Below, piece after piece: positions 23,300 through 31,285 of a stretch of DNA of 33,499 nt. Origin of the DNA: a virus; the IMG/VR virus record IMGVR_UViG_3300049914_000016, positions 1 through 33,499 of that record; one strand, given 5' to 3'. How positions within the stretch are numbered: position 1 is the first letter of the stretch; every line of letters begins with the position of its first letter. Both the position numbers and the translations under genes were made by a program. The notes under the pieces are model-generated. The model did not search any database, was not told the origin of the DNA, and saw nothing but the letters and a program-made list of their open reading frames with translations.

Positions 23300-24442
23300 A
23301 TGTCGGAACCTACAACGACTCGAACACTGCTCCGGCAGTCAATCGGTCGGGCTCTGGGCATGCCGTTCTACAAGTACTTCGGCACGTCCCTCGCCGTCGC
23401 CACCACCTCTAGCACGTCCATGCTCGAGAGCCCATCTCTTACCCAGCCCGATCACTTCTGGGAGGGGTCGTGGCTTCTTGCTACCAAGGTAGCAGGGACT
23501 GCCGCAGAGGACAGCCGAGAGATTATCTCCTTCGTCAGCCACGTCAACCGCTTGGTACTGGAGCGTAGCATCACGGGGCTCGCGGTCGCAGACACCTTTG
23601 AGCTCCTGACGGGCTGGACGGCAGGGGAAGTCCATGACGCCATCAACCGGGCCATCGAGCAGGCGTTCCCGTTCTTCTTCGACACCATCATCGATGACAC
23701 CGTCGTGCTCAGCGAGAGCGCCCTGAGCTATGACATCTCAGGGCTCACCATCAAACCGTGGAAGGTCATGGGGCTGTGGGTCGAACAACCTACGAGCACC
23801 GCCTCTGGCGTACCTCAAACGGCAGCCGGGACCACAATCACTCTGGCGTCGACCTACAGCAACGCGGACATGCAGACCAACCCCACGCACTACACCATCA
23901 ACATCTGGGACGGCAAGGGTGCTGGGCAATCACGCACTCCCTCCGCCTACAACAACACCACGAAGATCGCCACCGTCACCACCTGGACCACGACCCCTGA
24001 CACCACGTCGAAGTACATGGTCTACGACATCACGGACCAAGAAGTCGACTGGAAGCGCATCGAGGCTATCCGAACCGACAGCAAGGACTGGCCAAGTACA
24101 CTGTACTTGACCCAACGCTACAGCGGGTATGAGGGCTTTCGCCTGAGGATTCAATACCTGAGCAAGCCCGCCCTCCTGACCCTCGACGCATCCACCACCA
24201 TCGTCCCTCCTGAGTACATCCTACTCAAGGCCATCGCATTGCTTTCCAAGATGCGGGTCCCCAACAACCGCTACGACCGAGCCCGCTATGGGCAGATGGC
24301 GGCGGACTACGAGAAGGAAGCTAAAGAGTACCTGCAAAGCAACATGTGGCAGCCGACCCCCGGCACCATCTGGGGCGAGTCGGACGTCTCGGGTGGAAGG
24401 TTCTCCTCCCCGGACGGCGATCCGCTGGGGTGGGGGAGATGA
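23300..24442 (+). CDS. Putative head-tail connector / neck protein
   Basis: The product has 380 residues with GGAGG before the ATG. It contains HDAINRAIEQAFPFFFDTII near residues 112-131, the 'INRAI---FP' motif of a family of phage proteins placed between capsid and tail genes. A beta-rich insertion follows (TTITLASTYSNADMQTNP; HYTINIWDGKGAG), then a helical C-terminal segment (YGQMAADYEKEAKEYLQSNM). This combination resembles adaptor proteins that bind the portal and begin the tail. The connector name is inferred from position and the motif. It is followed three bases later by the large tail protein. Confidence 0.6.
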   Translation: MSEPTTTRTLLRQSIGRALGMPFYKYFGTSLAVATTSSTSMLESPSLTQPDHFWEGSWLLATKVAGTAAEDSREIISFVSHVNRLVLERSITGLAVADTFELLTGWTAGEVHDAINRAIEQAFPFFFDTIIDDTVVLSESALSYDISGLTIKPWKVMGLWVEQPTSTASGVPQTAAGTTITLASTYSNADMQTNPTHYTINIWDGKGAGQSRTPSAYNNTTKIATVTTWTTTPDTTSKYMVYDITDQEVDWKRIEAIRTDSKDWPSTLYLTQRYSGYEGFRLRIQYLSKPALLTLDASTTIVPPEYILLKAIALLSKMRVPNNRYDRARYGQMAADYEKEAKEYLQSNMWQPTPGTIWGESDVSGGRFSSPDGDPLGWGR

Positions 24443-24445
24443 TAG

Positions 24446-26950
24446 ATGCCTGATCAAAGCGCCCCCGCGTTGGGCCTGATCAACATCTCCGAGAAGCCGT
24501 ACCTGATCGAAATCACGAGCTGGCGTGGGAAGGACATCATCGACTTCAGCCCGCCAGCTTCTGTTCCCGGTTCAGGAACGATCTACTCAGACCTCGGACT
24601 GTATCAGCCTATCGCATTCCTTGACTTCAGCCATGGGCTGGGGTTCGTGTGGCACAGTGACGAAGCTGGCTACCTGACGACGACGGGAGCCATCGACACT
24701 CGCCACTCCAACCTCGCCATGCTGTTTACCGCCCCGACGCAGGTGACTGGGGGCATCTCTCATCAACGTGAGGGGTCCCTGGTCTTCGGCGGTTATACGT
24801 ACTTCTGGGGCACAGGCGGTCTCGAGCGCTGGAGCTCCGGCGCAGGCTTCGAGACCGTCAACTTCAAGAGCGTCACGGTTGACACTGCGGCAGAAGGCAA
24901 GGTGACAGCGGGGGCTTCGCTGTCCGCTTCCTTTACTGTGGGCGCAGATGGTTCCAATGGCATGCTCGTTGTCCTGATCGCGATGGAGGCGACCCAGACG
25001 GTCAGCACCATCACCTACGGCGGCGTCGCTATGACAGTAGTTGGAGTCACTCATCCGTACTCCTCCTCTACTGTCGTAGCTTACCGTCTACTGGCCCCCG
25101 CCACCGGAGCGAACACGCTCGCCATCACGCTTGGCGGCTCTACCGACTGGGAGTACTGCGTCATCTCGCTCCTGAACGTGAACCAGAGCTCCCCGACTGG
25201 GACCGTCGTCTATGCCGACACCGCCGCTGGTACCTCCTCGAGTCTCACCCCCGCCGCCACCGAAGGCGACCTCGTGCTCGATCTGCTATACAAGGACGGC
25301 GGCTCAGCTGACAACCTGACGATCGGGGCTCTCCAGACCCAGCGCATGCTCCAGTCAGACGCCAATGCTACTGCCACGCAGGGAGCGGCCTCGACCGAGC
25401 CGTGGTCCACGGGCACTACGACGACCGCCAGCTGGTCATGGACGAACGCACGGGACGCTACAGCTCTGGGCTTCGCCGTCCACCCATCGACCCATCTGGT
25501 CGACGTCAACACCCTTTTCAACAGCGGCGGGTACCTGTTCCTGTGCGTCGACGGAGAACGCATCCGCAAGTCCTCGACGGGAGGCATTACGGCAACTGGG
25601 TGGTCCGACGCCGGAGTCAACAGCCGGGCAGCCGACTACTCTTGGCTGACCATGCACGGTGGGTACATCTACGCAGGCAAGGACTCCAAATCGATCGTCT
25701 ACTACGACAGCTCTGAGACCTTGGCCTCCTTGTGCGGAGACCCTGCGGACGACTCGACCGAGCTGTACGCTGGCGCATCAAGCGTAGCAACCAAGGCTGG
25801 CGTCTCCTACAACAACGTCCTCTACTGCCCTCGAGAAGATGGCATGTGGGGGCTGGACGAGAGCCTGACCCCTGACATCTTCAAACCTGTTATCGGGTTT
25901 GAAGATGAGGTGTCGAGCTCGAACTTCCGCTCCATCAAGGAGAGCAACGGCTACCTGTACTTCACTGTGCGAGACACTCTGTATCGATGGAACGGCACCG
26001 CCCTGACTGACATCACCCCAGGACGGCAGACGGCTACCTGGCCTTTCACGACCTATGGCCGGTTTGACAACTTTGTGTCCTACAAGAAGTGGTTCTTCTA
26101 CACGGCCCGAGACAGCATCGCGTCATACACCGAGAGCCTCTTTGCCTGGGATGGTGTGGGCACGCACAAGCTGTATGACATCATCACCGAGGCCGCGGGG
26201 TCGATCACGTTCATGTCGTTCGACACCACCAACAACTACCTGTGGTATGGTGTCACAGACGGCTCGACCCACACGGTCTACTACATTCCGTTCAACGAGC
26301 TGTCCGACTTCCCATACTCAAACTTCCCGACGACCGGCACGCACTCACTGACAACTAGCCGTATCGACTGTGGCTTCAGGCGCGTCTCCAAGTCCTCTCC
26401 CTTCTTGCTGGTCAACACTCAGAACTGTAGCGACGAACGCATCATCAAGGTCGAGTACTCTCTCGACGGGGACACCTGGGTCGAATGGGACCAGATCAAG
26501 ACGAACGGACTGAATGAGCTGGAGTTCCCAGGAGGCTTCCTGTCTGTCGAGGCGGACTCCTTCTTGCAGCTGAGGTTCACGCTTAGCACGACGAGCTCGA
26601 CCAACAGCCCGATCCTTGAGAGCGCGATCCTGATGGTCATGCTTCGTCCTGACGTGCGATATGGCTACTCCTTCGCCATCCCCGCAGCCAAGGGCCTGAC
26701 CTATGGGGGCTACCAAGAGCGGCGCTCCATCGCTGAGATCAAGGCAGACCTGCGCCAAGCTCGGGACTCGAAGGCCCCGATCGCTTTGGTCACTCCATTC
26801 GGAGAGCACATCTACGGCTACATCTCTTCGATCACAGAGACCGGCGTAGAAGTCAATGAAGGGCCGGGCGGTAGCCGCGGCGTTCAGGACTACGAGCTGA
26901 TGGTCGCTGTGTCCTTCGTGGAGTCTGTGGTCCTGTCTGAGAGTGCCTAG
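24446..26950 (+). CDS. Large propeller-like tail protein with inserted beta-sandwich module
   Basis: The product has 834 residues, ATG preceded by GGGGAG. After an N-terminal beta region (about 1-140), residues about 142-345 form a separate module (VTVDTAAEGKVTAGASLSAS, TITYGGVAMTVV, YRLLAPATG). A series of propeller-like blades follows: GGYLFLCVDGERIRKS, HGGYIYAGKDSKSIVYYD, NGYLYFTVRDTLYRWNG, KKWFFYTARD, NNYLWYGVTDG. The C-terminus (about 630-834) is another beta domain. Such proteins usually form the tail hub or nozzle in short-tailed phages and may contact the host surface. The inserted module reappears as stand-alone proteins at 28294 and 30023. Confidence 0.7.
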   Translation: MPDQSAPALGLINISEKPYLIEITSWRGKDIIDFSPPASVPGSGTIYSDLGLYQPIAFLDFSHGLGFVWHSDEAGYLTTTGAIDTRHSNLAMLFTAPTQVTGGISHQREGSLVFGGYTYFWGTGGLERWSSGAGFETVNFKSVTVDTAAEGKVTAGASLSASFTVGADGSNGMLVVLIAMEATQTVSTITYGGVAMTVVGVTHPYSSSTVVAYRLLAPATGANTLAITLGGSTDWEYCVISLLNVNQSSPTGTVVYADTAAGTSSSLTPAATEGDLVLDLLYKDGGSADNLTIGALQTQRMLQSDANATATQGAASTEPWSTGTTTTASWSWTNARDATALGFAVHPSTHLVDVNTLFNSGGYLFLCVDGERIRKSSTGGITATGWSDAGVNSRAADYSWLTMHGGYIYAGKDSKSIVYYDSSETLASLCGDPADDSTELYAGASSVATKAGVSYNNVLYCPREDGMWGLDESLTPDIFKPVIGFEDEVSSSNFRSIKESNGYLYFTVRDTLYRWNGTALTDITPGRQTATWPFTTYGRFDNFVSYKKWFFYTARDSIASYTESLFAWDGVGTHKLYDIITEAAGSITFMSFDTTNNYLWYGVTDGSTHTVYYIPFNELSDFPYSNFPTTGTHSLTTSRIDCGFRRVSKSSPFLLVNTQNCSDERIIKVEYSLDGDTWVEWDQIKTNGLNELEFPGGFLSVEADSFLQLRFTLSTTSSTNSPILESAILMVMLRPDVRYGYSFAIPAAKGLTYGGYQERRSIAEIKADLRQARDSKAPIALVTPFGEHIYGYISSITETGVEVNEGPGGSRGVQDYELMVAVSFVESVVLSESA

Positions 26951-27573
26951 TGGCCTCCAAGAAGGAAGAGAAGTACATCCGGCCTGAGGGCCTTACATAT
27001 CGCTTCGTCTCCTGGAAGAAGAGCAAGTCCAGGATGACCCGCATCAGGATGCGGCAGCCCGCCCACAAGCCGATCCGCCTTCGAAAGCGCAATGCTCTCA
27101 AGGCCGAGGCTGAGTGGAGACAGCCAGCCCCTGAGGGGATGGTCATCCACCGCAGGAGCAAGCGGATCGCAACCTCTGGAGTGAACCCAGAGGAGCGGGC
27201 AAAGCAAGGCATCCGCGGCTATCTGGCAGAGCGGATCATGTACAAGGCGCTGGAGACGTTCGGGTTCGTAGCCGATGTGGACTTTGACTTCCAGTCCAGC
27301 GAGCAAGGGGGCAGGCTTGAGCTGGGTGGGATCGTGGCGGACTTCATGTTCTTCTACCGCCGACTGATCATCCAGATACAGGGGCCTACCCACAACACGT
27401 ATCTGAGATTCAGGAAAGATGAGGAGCAGAAGGACGCCCTGTCTGACAAGGGGTTCTCTGTCCTGGAGATAGATGAGAGTGACGTCCTTGACGCAGGAGC
27501 TTTGGACATCTGGATTCGCCGCAACCTGGGAACAAACCGTGGCGGAGTGGGCTCGACGTATCGCACGCTGTAA
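26950..27573 (+). CDS. PD-(D/E)XK-fold protein, probably inactive or altered active site
   Basis: The product has 207 residues from a GTG overlapping the previous TAG. The first 70 residues are very basic. The core shows YLAERIMYKALETFGF (Glu94), GGIVADFMFFYRRLIIQIQG (Asp131, then Q142-I-Q144), H148, D157 and VLEIDESDV. The order matches DUF559/Vsr-type restriction-like nucleases, where the strand after the Asp usually reads E-x-[DKQ]. Here the first position is Gln. A loss of cleavage is therefore possible. I recall relatives in phage tail regions with the same strand altered. A DNA-binding or structural role is an alternative. Confidence 0.65.
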   Translation: MASKKEEKYIRPEGLTYRFVSWKKSKSRMTRIRMRQPAHKPIRLRKRNALKAEAEWRQPAPEGMVIHRRSKRIATSGVNPEERAKQGIRGYLAERIMYKALETFGFVADVDFDFQSSEQGGRLELGGIVADFMFFYRRLIIQIQGPTHNTYLRFRKDEEQKDALSDKGFSVLEIDESDVLDAGALDIWIRRNLGTNRGGVGSTYRTL

Positions 27574-28093
27574 GCGAAAGCTGAGCCTGAACTACATCAG
27601 CGGCTGGCTTGGGTGGCACGGTGCCGGCGTCTTCATGCGCCTGACAGGGATGACGGTCATGCGGTCTCGCCTGCGGGCCATCGACAAGACCCTAGGCATC
27701 GACTACGGATGGATCGGGTACAGGTGTGTTACCCAGGTCGGGGCCATCGCTCTTATACGAGAGTGGTACGACGGCCCCAACGTGATGAAGAACTTCAAGT
27801 ACATGGGTGTGGGTACGAACTCTCAGGCCGAGTCGAGCTCTGACACCTCGCTTCTAGGCGAGATTGCCGAAGCGAGAAACGCCTGCACGATCTACTTGAT
27901 GGGAGGTGGCAACGCTCTCTCCATTATAGCTGAGCACACCTACACTGGCATCTACACCCTACGAGAGCACGGGGTCTTCAACGCATCCGTCAGCGGCTCT
28001 CTCTTTGACCGCACGATGTTCTCCTCCATCATTGTAGGCGTTGGCACCGTGGTCGAGTGGACGTATGAAATCACAGCAGGATACGGGGGCTAG
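27539..28093 (+). CDS. Phage tail/virion protein of the 'NFKYxGxGT' type
   Basis: The product has 184 residues if the GTG at 27539 is used, overlapping the nuclease-like gene by 35 bases; ATGs at 27635, 27650 and 27659 are alternatives. It contains VMKNFKYMGVGTN, SDTSLLGEI, TLREHGVFNASVSGSLFDRT and a final VVEWTYEITAGYGG. This is a common phage structural family in which a short helical start is followed by a beta domain with 'NF-YHG-GTG', 'DT-L--E' and 'ITE-GLF---GTLLDR--F'. Relatives are annotated only as virion or tail proteins. Placement among tail genes agrees. Confidence 0.7.
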   Translation: MAEWARRIARCKRKLSLNYISGWLGWHGAGVFMRLTGMTVMRSRLRAIDKTLGIDYGWIGYRCVTQVGAIALIREWYDGPNVMKNFKYMGVGTNSQAESSSDTSLLGEIAEARNACTIYLMGGGNALSIIAEHTYTGIYTLREHGVFNASVSGSLFDRTMFSSIIVGVGTVVEWTYEITAGYGG

Positions 28094-28102
28094 GAGAAGA
28101 CG

Positions 28103-28297
28103 ATGGCTCATGTGAACAGGAAAGGTTTGGACGAAGTGGTTAGGTTGGCGAGGGATATGGCTGACCCATCCATCAACCTAGACTGGTTCAGCTCTGCTGT
28201 CGAGAAGTACTTCGAGGGCATGGTGATGGACGAGGAGCAAGCCTTCGTTCTCAACACCCTAGTCAAGATCATTCAGAATCTGAGTGGGGCCAAATGA
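28103..28297 (+). CDS. Small helical protein
   Basis: The product has 64 residues with TAGGAGA before the ATG. It is predicted to be all helical (GLDEVVRLARDMAD; NLDWFSSAVEKYFEGMVMDE; FVLNTLVKIIQNLSG) and carries no membrane segment or cysteine. The stop overlaps the ATG of the next gene (ATGA), implying coupled translation. It may be a chaperone or an assembly factor for a neighbouring fibre protein, but that is inference only. No family is recognised. Confidence 0.55.
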   Translation: MAHVNRKGLDEVVRLARDMADPSINLDWFSSAVEKYFEGMVMDEEQAFVLNTLVKIIQNLSGAK

Positions 28298-29010
28298 CGG
28301 TCGTTAGTTACAAGAGTGTGTCTTCTATTGGGCCTACCGACAACACCACGTCGTACAGCACCAGCATCACGGCGGCGGCAGGCACTGACTGCTTCTTCAT
28401 CGTGTCCGGCAACGGCTCCTCTCCTGGCTACACCGCCTACACCTATGACGGAAATCCCATGGAGTGGGTGGTACAGGACTACTCCTATGGCGTCTGCTTG
28501 AACATCTTTCGCTATCGGAAGCCCGTGGTCGGATCATCCAAGACCATCGCCTGGACCTGGACGAATAGCCGCAAGCCCTACTTCCATGTGCTCCATCTCG
28601 GCAACACCGAGGGACTGATCTACAGCACGACGTCAGCCGCCAATTCCGGGGGCCTGCCCCCCTGGTATCACAACGTGACGACGGTAAGCGCCGAGCTCTT
28701 CGCTGTCGAATCATTTGGAACCACCGATGGGACGGACTGGAATTGCTACCCAGATTACGGACAGACAGATGTGGCGGCGGCGGCCACATCGATTGATGGA
28801 ATCTACAACAGGCACACAGCGTATGACACAGTCAGTGGCGGGACGGATGCCTTTGGCTGGCATTGGTGCTACTGCATCGACGGCGGGCACAACCAAGTCC
28901 ACTCCACCGTCTGGCTGTTGGAGCCAGACCAAATGGATCGCAACAGGCGAAAGACGCCTGTCTTGAACGCAGATGTCTGGCACCAGCGCAGAGCTGGGAT
29001 TGGGCATTAG
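28294..29010 (+). CDS. Stand-alone beta-sandwich module protein, copy 1
   Basis: The product has 238 residues. The order of segments matches the module inside the tail protein at 24446: a start with alternating Ser/Thr (SYSTSITAAAGTDCFFIVSG), then AYTYDGNPMEWVVQDYS, then FRYRKPVVGSSKTIAWTWTN, then HVLHLGNTEG. It also matches the gene at 30023. No catalytic motif is seen, so it probably serves as a binding or spacer part of a fibre. It ends in a basic tail (MDRNRRKTPVL and VWHQRRAGIGH). It likely attaches to the tail hub, but how is unknown. Confidence 0.6.
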   Translation: MTVVSYKSVSSIGPTDNTTSYSTSITAAAGTDCFFIVSGNGSSPGYTAYTYDGNPMEWVVQDYSYGVCLNIFRYRKPVVGSSKTIAWTWTNSRKPYFHVLHLGNTEGLIYSTTSAANSGGLPPWYHNVTTVSAELFAVESFGTTDGTDWNCYPDYGQTDVAAAATSIDGIYNRHTAYDTVSGGTDAFGWHWCYCIDGGHNQVHSTVWLLEPDQMDRNRRKTPVLNADVWHQRRAGIGH

Positions 29011-29018
29011 GAGGAACC

Positions 29019-29465
29019 ATGGCAAGAGTCTTCGGATCAGCAGTAACCTCAGAGATCGCCTTGGCCGCAGCGACCGCCAAGACCGTTCTCCAGCTTGTAG
29101 CCGCGTCCAACCACAAAGTCGCTTTGCTGGGATGGGGCGTGTTCTTCGACGGTGTCTCTGTGACAGGAGAGCCAGTGCAGGTCGTGTTGATGCGGCAAAC
29201 AGACGCTGGCACAGCCTCAGCCCTGACCTGTCGGCAGACGCAGACGGCGGCGGAGACCATCCAGACTACAGCGCAGCACACAGCCTCAGCAGAGCCGAGC
29301 TCGAGTGACATCCTTGATGTCCTCGAGGTCCATCCGCAGTCTGGGTACGAGATCAAGTTCCCGCCTGGGGAAGAGATTTGGCTCAACGGCGGAACACGCT
29401 TGGGCATTGTCTGCACAGCACCAGCGATCTGCAACGTGCGGGCCAAGGTCTTCTTTGAGGAGTAA
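29019..29465 (+). CDS. Beta-rich protein, duplicated gene copy 1
   Basis: The product has 148 residues with TAGGAGG before the ATG. It is the same length as the gene at 32156 and about two thirds identical to it by hand alignment (99 of 148). Shared blocks are ALAAATA, QLVAASNH, LGWGVFFDG, TGEPVQV, SAEPS, DVL and CTAPAI, ending NVRAK-FFEE. The pattern is a beta jellyroll-like unit without enzyme motifs. Phage virion proteins of this kind are usually unnamed. Its place in the fibre cassette suggests a receptor-contact or trimerising part. Confidence 0.68.
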   Translation: MARVFGSAVTSEIALAAATAKTVLQLVAASNHKVALLGWGVFFDGVSVTGEPVQVVLMRQTDAGTASALTCRQTQTAAETIQTTAQHTASAEPSSSDILDVLEVHPQSGYEIKFPPGEEIWLNGGTRLGIVCTAPAICNVRAKVFFEE

Positions 29466-29470
29466 GTAAG

Positions 29471-29680
29471 ATGTACTCTGTCGGCACCCGCTTCGCTTGG
29501 CAGCGCAGGGCTCGCCCGCCCTACGGCAAGGACATCACGTATGTCAGAATCTACGGCAACACGATCACCCTTGTCGGCCTGCTGGCCTACATCCTGAGGA
29601 CCCCGATCGCAGGGTTCATTGAGTTCTGGACAAGGGCCGGATGGAACGACGCACAGATTCATGTGCCGACAAGGAAATAG
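29471..29680 (+). CDS. Small protein with a hydrophobic segment
   Basis: The product has 69 residues; GGAG lies about nine bases before the ATG. A basic start (FAWQRRARPPYGK) is followed by a moderately hydrophobic stretch (TITLVGLLAYILRTPIAGFI) that could be one membrane helix. A holin-like role is conceivable because a lysozyme lies 3.5 kb downstream, but one weak helix is thin evidence. It could instead be a small virion protein. No family is recognised. Confidence 0.45.
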   Translation: MYSVGTRFAWQRRARPPYGKDITYVRIYGNTITLVGLLAYILRTPIAGFIEFWTRAGWNDAQIHVPTRK

Positions 29681-29688
29681 GAGGATCG

Positions 29689-30021
29689 ATGGAAGCGTTG
29701 AGAGGAGTGATGGTTGGGTCGTATGGTCAACTCTGTCAGCTGACGTGTGTGGACAGGAAGGGCGCAGCTCAGGATGTCTCTGGCTTCACCACCATCCTCG
29801 TCAACGCCCTGCCTCCTGATAGCCGACAGGCCGTGACCGCCACAGGAGCGTATGTGACGGATGGGACGGACGGCAAGGTCCAGTTCCAGTGGGCTGACGG
29901 CGACATCGACCGTGAAGGCAGCTGGGGCCTCCAGATTGAGTTCGCCAAGACAAGCGTTCGTGCTCTCTCGTATCTCGGAGAAATGCAGGTCGGTACGGCG
30001 CTGAAGACGCCTAGCACCTAG
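29689..30021 (+). CDS. BppU-like N-terminal-domain protein (tail fibre part)
   Basis: The product has 110 residues; the ATG at 29689 follows AGGAGG, and an earlier ATG at 29641 lies inside the preceding gene. The ending TDGTDGKVQFQWADGDIDRE followed by GSWGLQIEFAKT fits the 'dG-v-y-W---D-d--G-w--q-e' pattern of BppU N-terminal/DUF2479-type domains. These anchor receptor-binding modules to the phage tail in lactococcal and other phages. Here it is a free-standing domain, so it may join adjacent proteins in a complex rather than in one chain. Confidence 0.65.
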   Translation: MEALRGVMVGSYGQLCQLTCVDRKGAAQDVSGFTTILVNALPPDSRQAVTATGAYVTDGTDGKVQFQWADGDIDREGSWGLQIEFAKTSVRALSYLGEMQVGTALKTPST

Positions 30022-30022
30022 C

Positions 30023-30754
30023 ATGGCAGTCTACGACAGCTACGCTGGATCGGCCAGCGCTTACCAGACCACCTTCTCCCTATCGCACACGATCGGTAGT
30101 GGGTCAAACCGCATCGCACTACTATGCCTAAATGGAACGGCAAGCGACCGAGTTCCTGGCTCTGTTCAATACGGCTCCACAGCCGCCACAAAGCTCTATG
30201 AGGGAGCGTCCAGCATCGCTCTCATGAGAGTCTTCTACGTTCTCAACCCTCCTACGGGTACGGCGAACTGGACACGCACGGACTCTGGAGCGGGGTGGGA
30301 CATCCTATTCTTCGAGGCGCTGGCTTTCTCTGGAGTGTTCCAGAGTGCATCTTTCTACCGGGACTACGACTACAACGCTATCACAGGCTTCCAGCCAACG
30401 GCCACGATCACCTTGACGACTATCTCAGGAGACAAGTGTCTTGCTTGGGGATGGGGCCATAACCAAAACGGAACGATCTCTGGCACGGGCACGGACGTCC
30501 AAGAGTATACAGGCGTTGTCGGTACATGGTACTGCCACTCCGTCCAGAGCTACGCGACGGCTTCAACCACATCGCAGACTATGAATGTCTCCGGCGGTTG
30601 GGGCACCACTCACACCAAGGCTGTATGGGGACTCACTCTCATCGATGCTCCGTCTAGGGTCGGGGGGCCGGGGTCCCCCTCCGGCTTCAGTCCCAACAAC
30701 GACATTGGTCGACAGTCCAAGCTCCGCCGTCGACAAAGATGGGGGTACAGCTAA
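30023..30754 (+). CDS. Stand-alone beta-sandwich module protein, copy 2
   Basis: The product has 243 residues, starting one base after the previous stop. It shows the same segment order as the module in the 24446 tail protein: TFSLSHTIGSGSNRIALLCL, VQYGSTAATKLYEG, RVFYVLNPPTGTANWTRT, then DILFFEALAFSG. A second half continues with alternating strands up to WGLTLIDAPS. The C-terminus is a Gly/Pro-rich linker followed by a basic end, SKLRRRQRWGYS. Domain order and location suggest a fibre or receptor-binding component. No known catalytic residues are seen. Confidence 0.6.
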   Translation: MAVYDSYAGSASAYQTTFSLSHTIGSGSNRIALLCLNGTASDRVPGSVQYGSTAATKLYEGASSIALMRVFYVLNPPTGTANWTRTDSGAGWDILFFEALAFSGVFQSASFYRDYDYNAITGFQPTATITLTTISGDKCLAWGWGHNQNGTISGTGTDVQEYTGVVGTWYCHSVQSYATASTTSQTMNVSGGWGTTHTKAVWGLTLIDAPSRVGGPGSPSGFSPNNDIGRQSKLRRRQRWGYS

Positions 30755-31279
30755 ATGGCGATAGGATACTTGTCTCTTCCTCCGGCAGCGTGGTATCCGA
30801 CCGATGATTCGAGTGGGTCGGCTTCGGCCCAGCTTAGCAAGAGGGTCACATCAGACGCCACCGACCCGCAAGCGAACTGGATGGAGTGGCTATTTGACGC
30901 CACGACGCAAGAGCATATCATGTGCCAGTTCGTCATGCCTGGAAACTACTCTGGGTCTCCAGTGCTCAAAGTCTACTACAAGATGACGTCTGCCACAGCC
31001 AATTACATTCAATGGGGCGCGGCTTTGATGGCTCTGACCGACGCCGACGCACAGGACGCGGACTCAGATGAGTTCGCCTCTGCCAATGTAGCTTACGCCA
31101 CCGTCCCAGGCACGGCGGGCTACCTAGACGTCATCTCTATCACATTGTCCAACGCGGACAGCGTGGCCGCTGGAGATCATGTTGTGTTGGTTCTGTATCG
31201 CGATGCCGACGATGGAACCTATGACACAGCCACGGGCGACGCTGAGTTCGTGAATGCTGAGTTTCAGTTCGCTGCGTAG
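30755..31279 (+). CDS. Beta-sandwich fibre-associated protein
   Basis: The product has 174 residues, starting directly after the previous stop. It opens with GYLSLPPAAWYPTDDS and contains EWLFDATTQEHIMCQFVMPG, NYSGSPVLKVYYKM, IQWGAALMALTD, SITLSNADSVAAGDHVVLVL and YRDADDGTYDTATGDAEF. This pattern ('LPP-A--P', 'FD--T-E-I---F--P-NYSG', 'GD-V-L---RD--D') is a small phage beta-sandwich type that I have seen only as hypothetical. It is probably a stand-alone module of the host-contact cassette. Function is inferred from neighbours. Confidence 0.6.
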   Translation: MAIGYLSLPPAAWYPTDDSSGSASAQLSKRVTSDATDPQANWMEWLFDATTQEHIMCQFVMPGNYSGSPVLKVYYKMTSATANYIQWGAALMALTDADAQDADSDEFASANVAYATVPGTAGYLDVISITLSNADSVAAGDHVVLVLYRDADDGTYDTATGDAEFVNAEFQFAA

Positions 31280-31285
31280 GACTCG

